A stretch of 64,000 nucleotides of DNA from a virus. The stretch spans positions 80,841 to 144,840 of the IMG/VR virus record IMGVR_UViG_3300047547_000041, one strand, 5' to 3'. A model generated the notes under the pieces. The model did not search any database, had not been told where the DNA came from, and worked only from the letters and a program-made list of their open reading frames with translations. Each line of letters begins with the position of its first letter. Within the stretch, counting starts at the first letter, position 1. Shown here in pieces: positions 1-11,330 of this stretch. The translations under genes were made by a program, and so were the position numbers.

Positions 1-2
1 TT

Positions 3-3000
3 CCAACAAATACTGTGATCGATTCGTTTATTGGTAAGAAGGTTGTTGGTCGCACTTCTGGTATTGTTGGTGAAGTTCTGGCTGTTGCTGGTAACACTTT
101 GGATGGTGTTGACCCCAATACGATCTATGTTCGTTATGAAACGTCTAGCCTTGACGGTAATGGTAAGGTGTTTCTTGACAATGAAGCTGTGAACGTTGAA
201 GGTTTCGCCTTTGATGTGAATGTTACGGGTACCGGGTTTGGTTCTACGGCTTTCATCGGTCGTGGCATTTACTTTGTCAATGGTTATTTTGTTCTGGTCG
301 AAGAACAAACGATCATTTTGGACAAGTACACCCGCACTCCAAGCTATCGAGTCGGTCTGAAGGTTTTTGAGAAAGTTGTGACTTCGGATGAAGATAGTTC
401 GCTGCTTGATCCTTCGCTTGGTTCACCAAACTTTGCCGCGCCCGGCGCACATCGTCAGTTCATTGCATTGAATTTGACTAAGATTCCGCTTAACTCTGTT
501 GATGACAGTGATTTCATCGAATTGCTGGCTCTGGAAAATGGTCTGCTGCAAAGAATTGTTAATAAGACTGCTTACGGTGCAATTGAAGACACTCTCGCCC
601 GTAGAACTTATGACGAATCTGGTGATTACGTTGTCACCAATTTTGACGTTGCTATCAAGGAAGAACGAAACAACAATCAAGGCGAGTGGCAACCCGGGCG
701 TCAATACTACCGTGGCGACTATTCTGTTTCCAACTCTAAGTTGTATCTGGCTACCAATAATGCAGTGTCTGGTACAAATGCGCCAAGTCACGCAACCGGT
801 ATCGTTTCCGATGCAGTGACCGGTGGCGTTCTGTGGGAACAAGTTGATTCGGCTGTTTACAATTTGGGTCAGAATATCAATGGTAACCCCGAAAACTTTG
901 CCATGGTTATCGATCCGGGTAAGGCATACGTTCGTGGTTACGAAATTGAAAAGACCGGTCAGGAAGTTTTGAGTGTTCCAAAGTCTCGCGATTTCAAGCA
1001 AACCGGTTCGACTTATATTGATCCTCTGTATGGGAACTATGTTCAAATCACTAACGCTTCCGGTGTTGTGCCTATTGCAAACTATGCAAAAATTGAACTG
1101 CATTCACATTTCACAACTGCTCATGGAACATCGCCCGCTGCCAAGATTGGTACTGCGCGTGTTCGTCACGTTGAAAAGATTTCCGGCACCCCCGGTTCAA
1201 CAACCGAAGTCTTTAACCTGTATTTGTTCGATGTTGTTCTGAACACTGGATTCACATTCTCTCGCGATGTTAAGGGTCTTTTCTACGATAACCCTGCTGG
1301 TGGCGCGACAAAGGATTTCTCTGCTGATGTTGTTCCCGATTTGGTTCAATTGACTGGTTCGATTTCCGTTTCTAACACTTCGGTCACTGGCAACGGTACA
1401 TCGTTCACCACACAATTGAAAATTGGTGACTACATCAAGTTTGACGGTGTGACAACTCGCGTGACTGCAATTGCAAGCGATAACGCTTTGACGATTTCGA
1501 GTAACGCAAACGTTACGAACCTCGCGTTTTACCGTGTTGAAGTGATCAACTATGAAAGCGCACTGACTGACGCACTGTTTGAACTGAACACTCCATACGT
1601 TCGTTCTGTGCGCAATTCAAGTAACCAGAATGCTACCGCATACACCGCTGTCGGAACGTTCACTGGAACGGCTTCTGCTGCTTCTGGTGGCACTTGTACA
1701 CTGTCTATCACCTCTACGTCTGGTTCGTTCGCTTCAGGTGCTGATAGCGACAACTACATCATTTACAACAACGAAACCGGCCACACAGTTCCGTTCATTT
1801 CTGTCTCTGTTGCCGGTAACAATGCAACTATCACACTTTCGTCAACTTACGCAAACGTTTCGTTTGTGGTGATTGCTGCTATCAACAAAACCGGAACTTT
1901 GCTGACTGAAAAAATTAAGACTCTTAGCACTCAAACTCTGACGATTTCTACATCTGATTTGGCAACCGCTAAGAAGATTTCTTTGGGTAAGGCTGACGGT
2001 TTCAGAATCAAGTCTATCAAGCAAGATTCCGGCACGTTTGATGACCCTACCGGTCTGTTCACCAAGAATATCACCAACAACTATAGTTTTGATAATGGTC
2101 AACGAGATTCGTTCTATGACCTTGCATCAATTTCTTTGAAGTCTGGTGCTTCGGTTCCTAGTGCACCGATTCAAATTGTGTTCGAGTATTTCCAACATTC
2201 GAACGGTGACTATTTCACTGTGAATTCCTATAACAGTATCGACTATTCACAAATTCCTAGCATCAATGGTGTGTATCTGGCTGATGTTATCGATTTCCGC
2301 CCACGGATTTCTGATGATGGTCTGAACTTTGTTGGTGCTGGTTCAAATGCTGGTTTGTTTATCAAGCCCGGCACTTCCATTCTTACAGATTATTCGTACT
2401 ACCTCCCCCGTATTGATTCTGTTAGTTTGGCATCGGATGGTAAGTTTATTCGAGTTGCCGGTATTCCTAGCGAACTGCCAACTGTTCCTAGCAAGCCCGA
2501 TAACGCCATGGCGTTGTACAATGTCAACATTCCGGCATATACCGGTGATGTTCGCGAAATTTTCCTGAATCCATTTGACAACAAGCGATACACCATGCGC
2601 GACATTGGTAAGATCGAAAAGCGTGTTGCAAATTTGGAAGAATATGCCATTTTGAACACCCTTGAACAAAATACCGCTAACACATCGATTTACGATAGCA
2701 AGCGAGAAGAAAAGTTCAAGACTGGTTTCATTGTTGACAACTTCAGCGACACCAAGACCGCCAATACAGAATCGCCGGAATTCTCAGTTTCGATTGATCC
2801 TAGTTTGAATGAATGTCAACCATCGTTCACGGTTGAAAACGTTGACTTGGTTGAGTCTGCAACTTCCGCTGCTGCGCGTGCCGCATCGAATTATGCATTG
2901 ACCGGTGATCTGATCACGTTGCCTTTCACCGAAGTCAAGTATATCGAGAACCCATTTGCTTCGCGCATCATCAATGTCAACCCATATGCAGTGTTCACTT

Positions 3001-5846
3001 TCATCGGCAATATGGATTTGACACCAAGTTCCGACACTTGGTTCGAAACTCGTTACCTGCCACAAATTGTTATTCGTCGCGAAGGCAATTTCAATTTGTT
3101 CAAGAATCTCTATGATGGTAAAACTCAATGGAATAGCTGGCAAACCAACTGGTCTGGTGTGTTGGCGACTCGCACTGAGCAAGTTATGGATTGGGTCAAT
3201 GGTAGATTCGGCTTTGAAACTAACACAACTGTTCAGTCAAATCAGACTAGAACCGGTGTGACAACATCTGTCACCGAACGTTTTGACAACAAGCTGATTG
3301 GTGACAGAATTGTTTCGACAACTTCTGTGCCATTCATCCGTGCCCGTAGAATTTTGGTGCAAACCAAGGCTCTCAAGCCTAGCACAAAGTTCTTCCCATT
3401 CTTTGACAATGTTGATGTTTCTCCTTACATTGATTATCCAACTCGAATTGCTTACAGTACAACATCTCCATTGAATTTCGACGATTCGACGAACGTTGGT
3501 GGCGACATTTTTGAAAACGCCCGTAAGATTTCTGGTGATACGACAAGTTCTCTGTCTCGCGGGGATGTTATCAGAAACTCGAACGGTGCAACCGCTGTTG
3601 TGATTGGCACCTTCACCGAAAACAACATTCGATATTTGGATGTTATCAACGTCAAGGGTACTTTCTCAACTGGTAATGTGATCACGGGTAGCATTTCAAA
3701 CGCCACTGGCACCATCATCACAACGCCAACTGTTCTGAACAATTTGATCAGTAACAAGTCGGGTGAGTTGAACTTCATTTTCCGTTTGCCATGTGATGAT
3801 ATCCAACGTTTCAACACTGGTACACGACAGTTCAAGTTGATTGATTCTTCTACAAACAATCAAACTTCTGGTAACTATACCTCTGTTGCGTTCGGGTCAT
3901 ATGAAGCAACTGGCGTTCTGAATACTCGTCAACAGACTATCGAATCGACTCGCAACGCCAACGTTGCAAGTCAGTATGTCAGTGAAACTAGAACCACGAT
4001 TACCAATCAGACAACCTTTGTCGCACAAGATTTTTGGGTTGATCCTTTGGCACAATCTTTCTTTGTTGACAACTCTGGTGGCTGTTTCATCACATCGGTT
4101 GACATTTATTTTGCTTCCAAGGATGCATCAATTCCTGTTTCTCTCGAAATTCGAGAAATGGTGAATGGCTACCCTGGCAAGAAAATTGTGCCATTCTCCA
4201 AGGTTGTTTTGAAGCCTTCTGATGTTAAGATTTCGGGTTCGACCGTTACTGTTGATGGGGCGAATGTTGCATCGTTCAACACTCCAACACGTTTCACGTT
4301 CAAGTCTCCCGTGTATCTGATGGAAAACACCGAATACTGCTTTGTGCTGTTGTCGGATTCCAACAAGTACAACGTGTGGATTTCGCATCTTGGCGACAAG
4401 ATTCCCGGCACAACTCGTTACATTTCGGAACAACCTTACGCGGGTTCTATGTTCAAGTCGCAAAATGCTTCTACTTGGACTGCCGAACAAATGGAAGACA
4501 TTAAGTTCACCATCAACCGCGCCAAGTTCAACACCAATGTAAACGCTGTTGTTGATTTTGTCAACGGTGAACTGCCTCAGGTGAACTTGACAACCGACCC
4601 AATTGCAACGACCAACGGTGTTTCAAAGGTTCGAGTCAACTTCCCCAACAACTGTTTGAGCGTTGGTGATAAGGTTAATCTGGTCAACACCGATGAAACC
4701 ATTACTTCTATCAATGGTATTCCATCTTCTGAAATTTTTGGTGAGCATATTGTTCTTAGCACTGATCCGGACAGCATTGTGATTGATGTTGCTACGAATG
4801 CAACTGCTACAGGTTTCGGTGGTGGCGATAGCGTGTTTGTTGTTCCTAACATCACGTTTAACAACATTCATCCAAACATTCAGCACACAAAGTTGGTCGA
4901 TACATCAATTGATTTCCAAGCTGCATTCACTACAGGCAAGTCATATGATGGTACGGAAATTGCCTATAGCCAAACCGGTTACACAAATGTTCAAGTTGGC
5001 GATAACACGGAACTTCCGGTGACATATGGTGTTTACAGTAAGTTGAATGAAACGACTTATCTGGCAAGCAACAAGTCTTTGAAGGTTCGAGCATTTTTGA
5101 GTTCCAAGCGTGACAACCTTTCGCCGGTCATTGACGTACACCGCACCGATGTTACTTTGATTCGACATGAGTTGAATGCGCCAACATTTGAAAACTCGGT
5201 TGTCAGTGATATTGATCGTAGATTGATTATTTCTGATGCTACCGATATTTCATCGTCAACAACAGGTTTCTCAAGTTCTAACGCATCTCGTCAACAACTC
5301 AATACAATTGAAGTTGGTCAGTATATTCGTGTTGATTCAACCTCGAATTCTGGTGACTATCTGGTTACCGATGTTTCGATTGGTGATACTTCGACAACGA
5401 TTACTGTTAATACACCACTGACAGCATCAACAACGGGGCAACTTGTCAACGTTTCCGTGTATGACAGATTCTTTGAAGAAACCAATCCCAATAGTGGTTC
5501 GGCAAGGTCTAAGTACGTTACCAAGTCTATGGTGTTGAACAACTCTTCGGATTACCTGAGTGTTGCATTTGACGCGAATTTGGTTGCTGGTAGCGATGTG
5601 AGAGTTTTCTACAAGATTTCTCCTGTTGGTTCAACTCTGAATTTTGAAAACCAAAAGTGGGTTGAAATGACTTTGGAAAATCGTAAGCAGTTCGTATCGT
5701 TTGGTACCAAGTCTTTTACCGAACTTCGCTATCGCGCTGAAAACTTGCCAAACTATGACACTGTTGCTGTTAAGGTTGTTGAGTATTCTTCTAACCAATC
5801 GGCAAAACCGATTATCCGTAGATTCAGAATGATTGCTGGTGTATGA
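3..5846 (+). CDS. Large DUF4815-type virion structural protein (5' partial)
   Basis: The frame is open to the left window edge, so the gene is cut; at least 1947 residues are present and the first in-frame GTG at 15 is probably internal. The first ~350 residues have the look of the DUF4815 family found in large baseplate- or fibre-associated proteins of T4-like phages. The rest is beta-rich, Thr/Ser/Asn-rich sequence typical of extended virion proteins. It ends TGA, overlapping the next ATG. It leads a + strand run of fibre, neck and terminase genes, so a role in the tail or baseplate periphery is inferred. It contains no TAG codon. Confidence 0.75.
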   Translation, partial: PTNTVIDSFIGKKVVGRTSGIVGEVLAVAGNTLDGVDPNTIYVRYETSSLDGNGKVFLDNEAVNVEGFAFDVNVTGTGFGSTAFIGRGIYFVNGYFVLVEEQTIILDKYTRTPSYRVGLKVFEKVVTSDEDSSLLDPSLGSPNFAAPGAHRQFIALNLTKIPLNSVDDSDFIELLALENGLLQRIVNKTAYGAIEDTLARRTYDESGDYVVTNFDVAIKEERNNNQGEWQPGRQYYRGDYSVSNSKLYLATNNAVSGTNAPSHATGIVSDAVTGGVLWEQVDSAVYNLGQNINGNPENFAMVIDPGKAYVRGYEIEKTGQEVLSVPKSRDFKQTGSTYIDPLYGNYVQITNASGVVPIANYAKIELHSHFTTAHGTSPAAKIGTARVRHVEKISGTPGSTTEVFNLYLFDVVLNTGFTFSRDVKGLFYDNPAGGATKDFSADVVPDLVQLTGSISVSNTSVTGNGTSFTTQLKIGDYIKFDGVTTRVTAIASDNALTISSNANVTNLAFYRVEVINYESALTDALFELNTPYVRSVRNSSNQNATAYTAVGTFTGTASAASGGTCTLSITSTSGSFASGADSDNYIIYNNETGHTVPFISVSVAGNNATITLSSTYANVSFVVIAAINKTGTLLTEKIKTLSTQTLTISTSDLATAKKISLGKADGFRIKSIKQDSGTFDDPTGLFTKNITNNYSFDNGQRDSFYDLASISLKSGASVPSAPIQIVFEYFQHSNGDYFTVNSYNSIDYSQIPSINGVYLADVIDFRPRISDDGLNFVGAGSNAGLFIKPGTSILTDYSYYLPRIDSVSLASDGKFIRVAGIPSELPTVPSKPDNAMALYNVNIPAYTGDVREIFLNPFDNKRYTMRDIGKIEKRVANLEEYAILNTLEQNTANTSIYDSKREEKFKTGFIVDNFSDTKTANTESPEFSVSIDPSLNECQPSFTVENVDLVESATSAAARAASNYALTGDLITLPFTEVKYIENPFASRIINVNPYAVFTFIGNMDLTPSSDTWFETRYLPQIVIRREGNFNLFKNLYDGKTQWNSWQTNWSGVLATRTEQVMDWVNGRFGFETNTTVQSNQTRTGVTTSVTERFDNKLIGDRIVSTTSVPFIRARRILVQTKALKPSTKFFPFFDNVDVSPYIDYPTRIAYSTTSPLNFDDSTNVGGDIFENARKISGDTTSSLSRGDVIRNSNGATAVVIGTFTENNIRYLDVINVKGTFSTGNVITGSISNATGTIITTPTVLNNLISNKSGELNFIFRLPCDDIQRFNTGTRQFKLIDSSTNNQTSGNYTSVAFGSYEATGVLNTRQQTIESTRNANVASQYVSETRTTITNQTTFVAQDFWVDPLAQSFFVDNSGGCFITSVDIYFASKDASIPVSLEIREMVNGYPGKKIVPFSKVVLKPSDVKISGSTVTVDGANVASFNTPTRFTFKSPVYLMENTEYCFVLLSDSNKYNVWISHLGDKIPGTTRYISEQPYAGSMFKSQNASTWTAEQMEDIKFTINRAKFNTNVNAVVDFVNGELPQVNLTTDPIATTNGVSKVRVNFPNNCLSVGDKVNLVNTDETITSINGIPSSEIFGEHIVLSTDPDSIVIDVATNATATGFGGGDSVFVVPNITFNNIHPNIQHTKLVDTSIDFQAAFTTGKSYDGTEIAYSQTGYTNVQVGDNTELPVTYGVYSKLNETTYLASNKSLKVRAFLSSKRDNLSPVIDVHRTDVTLIRHELNAPTFENSVVSDIDRRLIISDATDISSSTTGFSSSNASRQQLNTIEVGQYIRVDSTSNSGDYLVTDVSIGDTSTTITVNTPLTASTTGQLVNVSVYDRFFEETNPNSGSARSKYVTKSMVLNNSSDYLSVAFDANLVAGSDVRVFYKISPVGSTLNFENQKWVEMTLENRKQFVSFGTKSFTELRYRAENLPNYDTVAVKVVEYSSNQSAKPIIRRFRMIAGV

Positions 5847-6046
5847 CAAATAAGGTAGGCATTGAAACAGATGCCTCCCTTGAGCGAGATATTCACTCAG
5901 GGGCGGTGCTAAATAAAGACACAGATGCATTGCAAAAACATATTGCTTCGCGTCAACGTATCAAAATTCTTGAACAAGATATTCAGGAACTCAAAACGGG
6001 TATGTCTCAAATTTTGATGTTGCTGCAAGAACTCAAAGGAAAATAA
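5843..6046 (+). CDS. Small coiled-coil protein
   Basis: 67 residues; the ATG overlaps the upstream TGA (ATGA), which suggests translational coupling to the large structural gene. The C-terminal half (from about residue 35) has heptad-like spacing of Ile/Leu with charged residues and probably forms a coiled coil. It sits between two structural genes and may be a minor virion component or assembly factor. I do not recognise a family. Confidence 0.6.
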   Translation: MTNKVGIETDASLERDIHSGAVLNKDTDALQKHIASRQRIKILEQDIQELKTGMSQILMLLQELKGK

Positions 6047-6049
6047 CCG

Positions 6050-7630
6050 ATGGCAATCATTACACTTCGCAATGAAAAGGGTTCGGCCCTTACCATTGCT
6101 GAAATGGACGCGAACTTTGTCAACTTGAACACCGACATTCAGACCCGTCTTCCAATCGAATCTTTCAGTGGCGAGGAAATTCTTTCTCGTTTGTTGAATG
6201 TTGACGGTTCCGGTTCTGGTCTTGATGCTGACACGATTGATGGGTTCTCCACCTCGATTGTTTCAACAGGTTCAACCGTTGTTGTTCGAGATTCTACCGG
6301 CGCTATCAATGCTGGCGCGGGGTCGTTTACAACACTTTCTGGCACAACGTTGACGCTTGCGAACAATTTGATTGTTGGTGGACAAGCATCAATTGTTTCA
6401 AACCTGATTGTCAACGGAAACTTGACCGTCAACGGTACATCAACGTCTGTCAATACTTCGGTTGTCACAATTGAAGACCCGATCATTGAAATTGGTGGTG
6501 GTGAAGGTGGCTCGGCCCCTGCTACTAACGATGGTAAAGACCGTGGTATTGTTTTCCGTTATCATGATGGCAACACCGCAAAAACTGGCTTCTTTGGTTA
6601 TGATGCCCGCATGGCTAGGTTTGTGCATATTCCTGATGCTACTGTTACAGGTGAAGTTGCCACAGGCGTTTCTGTACCTTTGGTTTACCCCGAAGAAACT
6701 ATTCAAATCAACCGTCTTGGTGTTGGTATGTCTGCTAGTACCAACTACAGTATTAACGCAATTGGTGGTATTTCCGGTGCATCATAGAGTCTGAGTCAGT
6801 CGAACCCAACGGAAAAGTTGGAAGTCGGTTCCGGCTCTGTTAGAACTACTGGCGACAACCATGGTCTGAAAATTTCAAACGCTGCTGGGAACGGTGGTGG
6901 TAACATTATCGCGTTGAATGGTGCGAATAGTGGTTTGTCGATTTCATCGGGTAATGGCCCGATTAACGTTTCACATTCACTTTATCTCAAGTCTCAGTCA
7001 AACACCAATCAGTCATACATTCACATTGTCAATACTGCAACCGGTACAAACTTGACAGATGGGTTGATGATTGGTAATGATTCAAGTGGCAAGACTTTTA
7101 TCCGCAACTTGGAAAATGCCGGTGTTAGCATTCTGACGAATAACACAGAAGCTGTTGCAGTTGATCAAAACCAAAATGTTGGTATTGGTATCACACCGAC
7201 ACGAAAACTTCATGTCAACGGTATTATCAAATCTGAAGTTGGTGGTATCGAGTTTCCTGATGGGTCGGTTCAAACAACTTCTGCGTCAGGTGTGCAACCA
7301 AACTTTGAACTACAGCACGCTCAAATCGCATCAACGACATTTACAACAAGTGTGATTGGTCAACAAGTTATTGACACAATTTCGGCAGTCAATTTCACAA
7401 CGATCAACTACACTGTCCAAATTTTTGCCAATGGTTCATATCATAGCACGAACTTGACCGTTGTTCATGATGGTGTGAATGCATATATGTCCGAGTATGG
7501 TGCGATCACAACGGTTTCTACGTTGGGCACATTCACAGTAGATATCAGCGGTGGATTGGTCAGATTGTTGTTCGATCCTATTTTTGCAAATAGCACAATC
7601 AAGGCTGTTCGCACTTCGATTAAGGCATAA
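6050..7630 (+). CDS. Tail fibre-like structural protein with in-frame TAG
   Basis: 526 codons with one TAG at 6785-6787, read as sense because the same frame continues for 280 codons with the same composition. The protein has Thr/Asn/Gly-rich beta repeats, a central segment (about residues 140-215) like those in cyanophage-type virion proteins (FFGYDARMARFVHIPDATV), and a segment near residue 385 (PTRKLHVNG then FPDGSVQTT) typical of phage fibre proteins. It ends TAA, and the next ATG follows two bases later. It is probably a receptor-binding or fibre protein. If TAG were a true stop the product would be 245 residues. Confidence 0.75.
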
Positions 7631-7632
7631 TT

Positions 7633-8931
7633 ATGGCGACAACGAATGTTAATTTTCAGGTCAAGAATGGCCTTGAGGTTCCAACTGCAAACGACATTTA
7701 CGTTTTCGGGAAGACCCCCGCATTGGTAAGTCCGTTCGCTACATTCGATTTCTCCCGTTCAAAGGTTCTTGACCCTAGAATTACACTGACTAGAAATAGT
7801 GTCGCAACCGGATACAACGAATTTGGTAAGCTGATCACTTATGCAAATGATACACCAGTTTTCGAATGTGATTCCTTTACGGGCGAAAGTCTCGGGCTTT
7901 TGATTGAAGACTCCGCGATCAATTACGCTTTGTATTCTGAGCAAGCTGATAATGCAGTTTGGACAAAAACAGAAACTACAGTTTCCGCGACTACTTCTGT
8001 AGCTCCCGATGGAACATTGACTGCCGATAACTTCATCCCAAGCACAAATTCAACTGCGCACTCGATTGAACAAATTGTTACATCAACAACTAGTGCAGTG
8101 ACTATTTCTGTTTTCGTTAAAGTCAACTCACTGGTTAACAAGGTTTCGATTTCACCGGGTGGCGCAAACAGACTTGCACATTTTGATTTCACCAATTTGA
8201 CTGTTGCAACTGAATCTGCGGTTCGTTCAGCAAAGATCAAAAAATTGAGAAACGGTTGGTACCGAATTTCAGCCAGTTATGCCGCTAGCGCAACCGCGTA
8301 TGACCGTTTCCGTTTCTTCGCTTCCAGTGGTTCACTAGGAAACTCTGCAACGGCTTCGAATGGTACCAATGGTATCTTGGTATGGGGCTTTCAGTTTGAA
8401 CGCAATACGCTGGCTACATCTTACATCCAAACGGTTGCGTCAACTGCGACTCGCGCAGCAACCCAAGTTTCTATCACCGGCACAACTTTTACAGATTTGT
8501 TCAAGGCTGTTGATGAAGGAACGCTCGAAGTGTTTTACAGGGTGTCCGAAGACGTTGACGGTTCGAGAGTTTTTGTGAGTCTGAATAATGGTACAGCAAA
8601 TAATGCATTGAGCATTTTGTCAAGTGCCGAAAACCAAGTTTCATCGTCTGTTGTCAGTGGTGGTACAACAGTTGCCTCTCTTACTGCTACCGACAACGCT
8701 ATTGGCGAAACGTCAAACGTTGTTGCAGCGTACAACACAAACTTTTTCACCTTGAGTGCTAACGGTGGCAATGTTGTTACTGACGTTACTGGTACTGTTC
8801 CATCATTCAACAGAATTGATATTGGTAGTTTGTCGTTTCAGTCTCAAACATATTGCAACACGACAATTCGTAGAATTTGTTTTTATCCAATTGCTTTGAC
8901 AATTGACGAGACTAAGATTCTCTCAGTCTAA
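7633..8931 (+). CDS. Tail fibre / spike protein with carbohydrate-binding-like domain
   Basis: 432 residues. The segment LLIEDSAINYALYSEQADNA (about residues 90-110), followed by a Val/Thr-rich beta-sandwich and then RAATQVSITGTTFTDLF, matches a layout common in phage spike and fibre proteins, where a lectin-like jelly-roll domain follows a short N-terminal attachment segment. No enzyme motif is visible. It lies between other fibre genes, so a host-surface binding role is inferred. It has no TAG codon and ends TAA at 8931. Confidence 0.7.
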   Translation: MATTNVNFQVKNGLEVPTANDIYVFGKTPALVSPFATFDFSRSKVLDPRITLTRNSVATGYNEFGKLITYANDTPVFECDSFTGESLGLLIEDSAINYALYSEQADNAVWTKTETTVSATTSVAPDGTLTADNFIPSTNSTAHSIEQIVTSTTSAVTISVFVKVNSLVNKVSISPGGANRLAHFDFTNLTVATESAVRSAKIKKLRNGWYRISASYAASATAYDRFRFFASSGSLGNSATASNGTNGILVWGFQFERNTLATSYIQTVASTATRAATQVSITGTTFTDLFKAVDEGTLEVFYRVSEDVDGSRVFVSLNNGTANNALSILSSAENQVSSSVVSGGTTVASLTATDNAIGETSNVVAAYNTNFFTLSANGGNVVTDVTGTVPSFNRIDIGSLSFQSQTYCNTTIRRICFYPIALTIDETKILSV

Positions 8932-8936
8932 ATATA
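8928..8936 (+). promoter_or_regulatory. Possible late promoter -10 (CTAAATATA)
   Basis: Resembles the T4-type late element TATAAATA; lies 35 nt before the fibre gene at 8971 and overlaps the upstream stop. Weak evidence. Confidence 0.3.
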
Positions 8937-8970
8937 GTTTTAACGACCTTTTGGGGATAGGGAACCAATA

Positions 8971-11292
8971 ATGGCGTCACAAAGTTTGTTTGGTAAGGGT
9001 CCAAACCAAATTCCAAGAAATTCTGATCTTGGAAATATCGCGTTTCAAAACTCTGATTTCTTGAGAGTTACAAAACTTTCTTCTGATTTTTCACTGGCTG
9101 TTGGTAAAACTGTCGCGTCACATGCTGTTGATGTTGTTGGTGATGTGAATAGTACGGGCGTTCTAAGAATTAACGGTTCACAAATTCTTTCGAGTACATC
9201 ACTTGCAGAAAGTGTTGTCAATTCTTCTTTGACAAGTGTTGGTAACATCACTACCGGTACATGGTCGGCATCAATTGGTGCGGTTTCTGGTGCAAACCTC
9301 ACAAACCTTACCGCTGGCAATCTTACCGGCACGATTACACCATCAGTTCTTGGTAATTCAACATTGTTTGTTGGAACCACACCAATTTCGCTTAACAGGT
9401 CGTCGTCAAATCTGACGCTCGCCGGTATCACATCGATTCAATAGCCCGGTTCTACATCGGGTACTGTAACGTTGGTTCCTAACGCTGTTGCTGGTACAAC
9501 TACACTGACTCTTCCCGCAAATTCTGGAAATATTGCTCGACTTGAAAACAACCTTGGTAGCTTTGCTCAAACAACATCGGCTCAGTTGTCAAACATTATC
9601 AGTGATAAAACTGGTTCAGGTTTGTTGGTTTTCGCAAATTCTCCATCACTTCAAACCCCATCAGTTTCAACGTCAATCAAATCAAATTCTTCAACTTTTA
9701 GCATTTTTCCGGATACAGTTACATCTTTGTCTATTGGAGGAACTGAAACAACATCACTGAGTATCGCTGATGGTGTAGTCAACTCACAAGTCGTCAGAAT
9801 CTTTTCTGGTGATGTTCCTTCTACAGTTACAAGAAATTTTTTTATTGGTACTGGCGCGGAGTTGGGGTCTACAACCAATGTTACCGTAGGGAGTTCGGCA
9901 AATGGTCTGACAACCTTTTCATTCTCAAATACATTGCTGAAAAATATCTCTAGTGGTAGTTTTACATCAGCAAGTGGCAGTTTTAGTGGCGCGGTTACCG
10001 CTTCTCAATTTGTTTCAACTGTCGAAAACGGTACATCACCATTTGTTGTTAATTCTTCAACAAAAGTCGAAAACTAGAATGTTCATTCAACCGAAACAAC
10101 TTAGCAGTTTTCGATCCCGATACAGATTGATGTATCGGGAGATGTTACTAACACACAGATTCGAACTTTCGATGGTACAGCAAACGTTTCTATTCCAACT
10201 CAAATTTTGACTGATATCACACCAACAAGTGTTTCTACAACGTCGCAGGGCGCCTTGAGTGGTTTCCGAAACCGTGTTATAAACGGTTGTATGAGAATTA
10301 GTAATAGATCGAATCAATCTTATATTAACACAACAGATGGTTCGATTCGTAAAACATTTTCAGCAATCGATAGATGGTATATGCGTGGTAGTGGTGGTTC
10401 CGGGGATGCTTTTAACGTATCGCAAGGTTTGAATTCTATTGTTTTCAACAATATCGTATATCCAGCCTGCCGACAAACCGTTACATCAGCGGCAAATCCA
10501 ACAACTTTGTCAGGTTTTTTCTTTTACAGTGGAATTTCTCAACTTATCGAGTCAAGTAATGTCTATGATATGTTTAACGGTTCATCGAAAACTTCATTGT
10601 CTTTTATTTTTCTCACAAATGTTACGGGGACATACCCAGCGGTTCTAACGACTATCAGTTCAAATGGTAATGAGGCTAATACTTATTCGTTCACCTTTTC
10701 TGCAACTGCAAATACACCAATCAAAGTATCATATCTTATCCCATCTGTCACTCTTACAAATAATTCTCCTACGACTTCTAGCGGTTTGCGGTTATCTATA
10801 GGCTCTATAGCATCAACGAATTATCAAACACCTTCGGCAAACGGGAGTATTTGGTCTGGTATTACCGGTGAAGCCCCTCCCAATGTTACTAATTGGTAGA
10901 CAACTTCTGGAAACTATATTTCTGTGGCACAAGTTCAATTTGAGCTTGGTCATGCAACATCTTTTGAACACAGACCTATTCAAATCGAACAAATGTTGTG
11001 CCATAGGTATTTTTGGAAAATTCGTAGAACTATTCAAACTCGCGTTTACAATCCAAGTACAGCAAGTCAAACAAATTACATTCATGTACAATTGCCGACT
11101 CAAATGAGAATTGTTCCTACTGTGACATTTTCAACAAACACACAAACTGCCGGGACTACAGTGGCGTCAACAAATGTTAGTATTGATGGTTTTGAGATTT
11201 CACAAACTTCAACCGCTGTTGGTGACTATAGTGTAAGCATTGCGGGTCCAACTGGAACCAGTGTAAATCTATCCGCTAGCGCAGAACTATAA
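8971..11292 (+). CDS. Tail fibre-like protein with four in-frame TAG codons
   Basis: 773 codons, with TAG at 9442, 10075, 10102 and 10897. Homology to the next gene (11331-13625) runs through all of them, so these are sense codons and not a broken gene. The N-terminus (QIPRNSDLG) and the long Ser/Thr/Asn beta-repeat stalk are shared with the paralog. The C-terminal domain begins at SGFRNRVING and ends with a segment about an FELGHATSFEHRP motif, typical of C-terminal fibre domains. At 10075 the TAG in VEN-TAG-NV faces Leu (TTG) in the paralog's VANLNV. The leader GGAACCAATA before ATG is also shared with the paralog. Confidence 0.75.
9424..9515 (+). repeat. 92-bp block identical to 11784-11875
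   Basis: Direct repeat between the two paralogous fibre genes, identical over 92 bp including the TAG codon, while flanking sequence diverges. Confidence 0.9.
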
Positions 11293-11295
11293 GTA
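11288..11295 (+). promoter_or_regulatory. Possible late promoter -10 (TATAAGTA)
   Basis: One mismatch from TATAAATA, 36 nt before the fibre gene at 11331. The gp33 and gp45 genes present here imply that late promoters of this type are used. Confidence 0.35.
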
Positions 11296-11330
11296 AGTAA
11301 ATTTATCAACCGTTTGTGTAGGAACCAATA

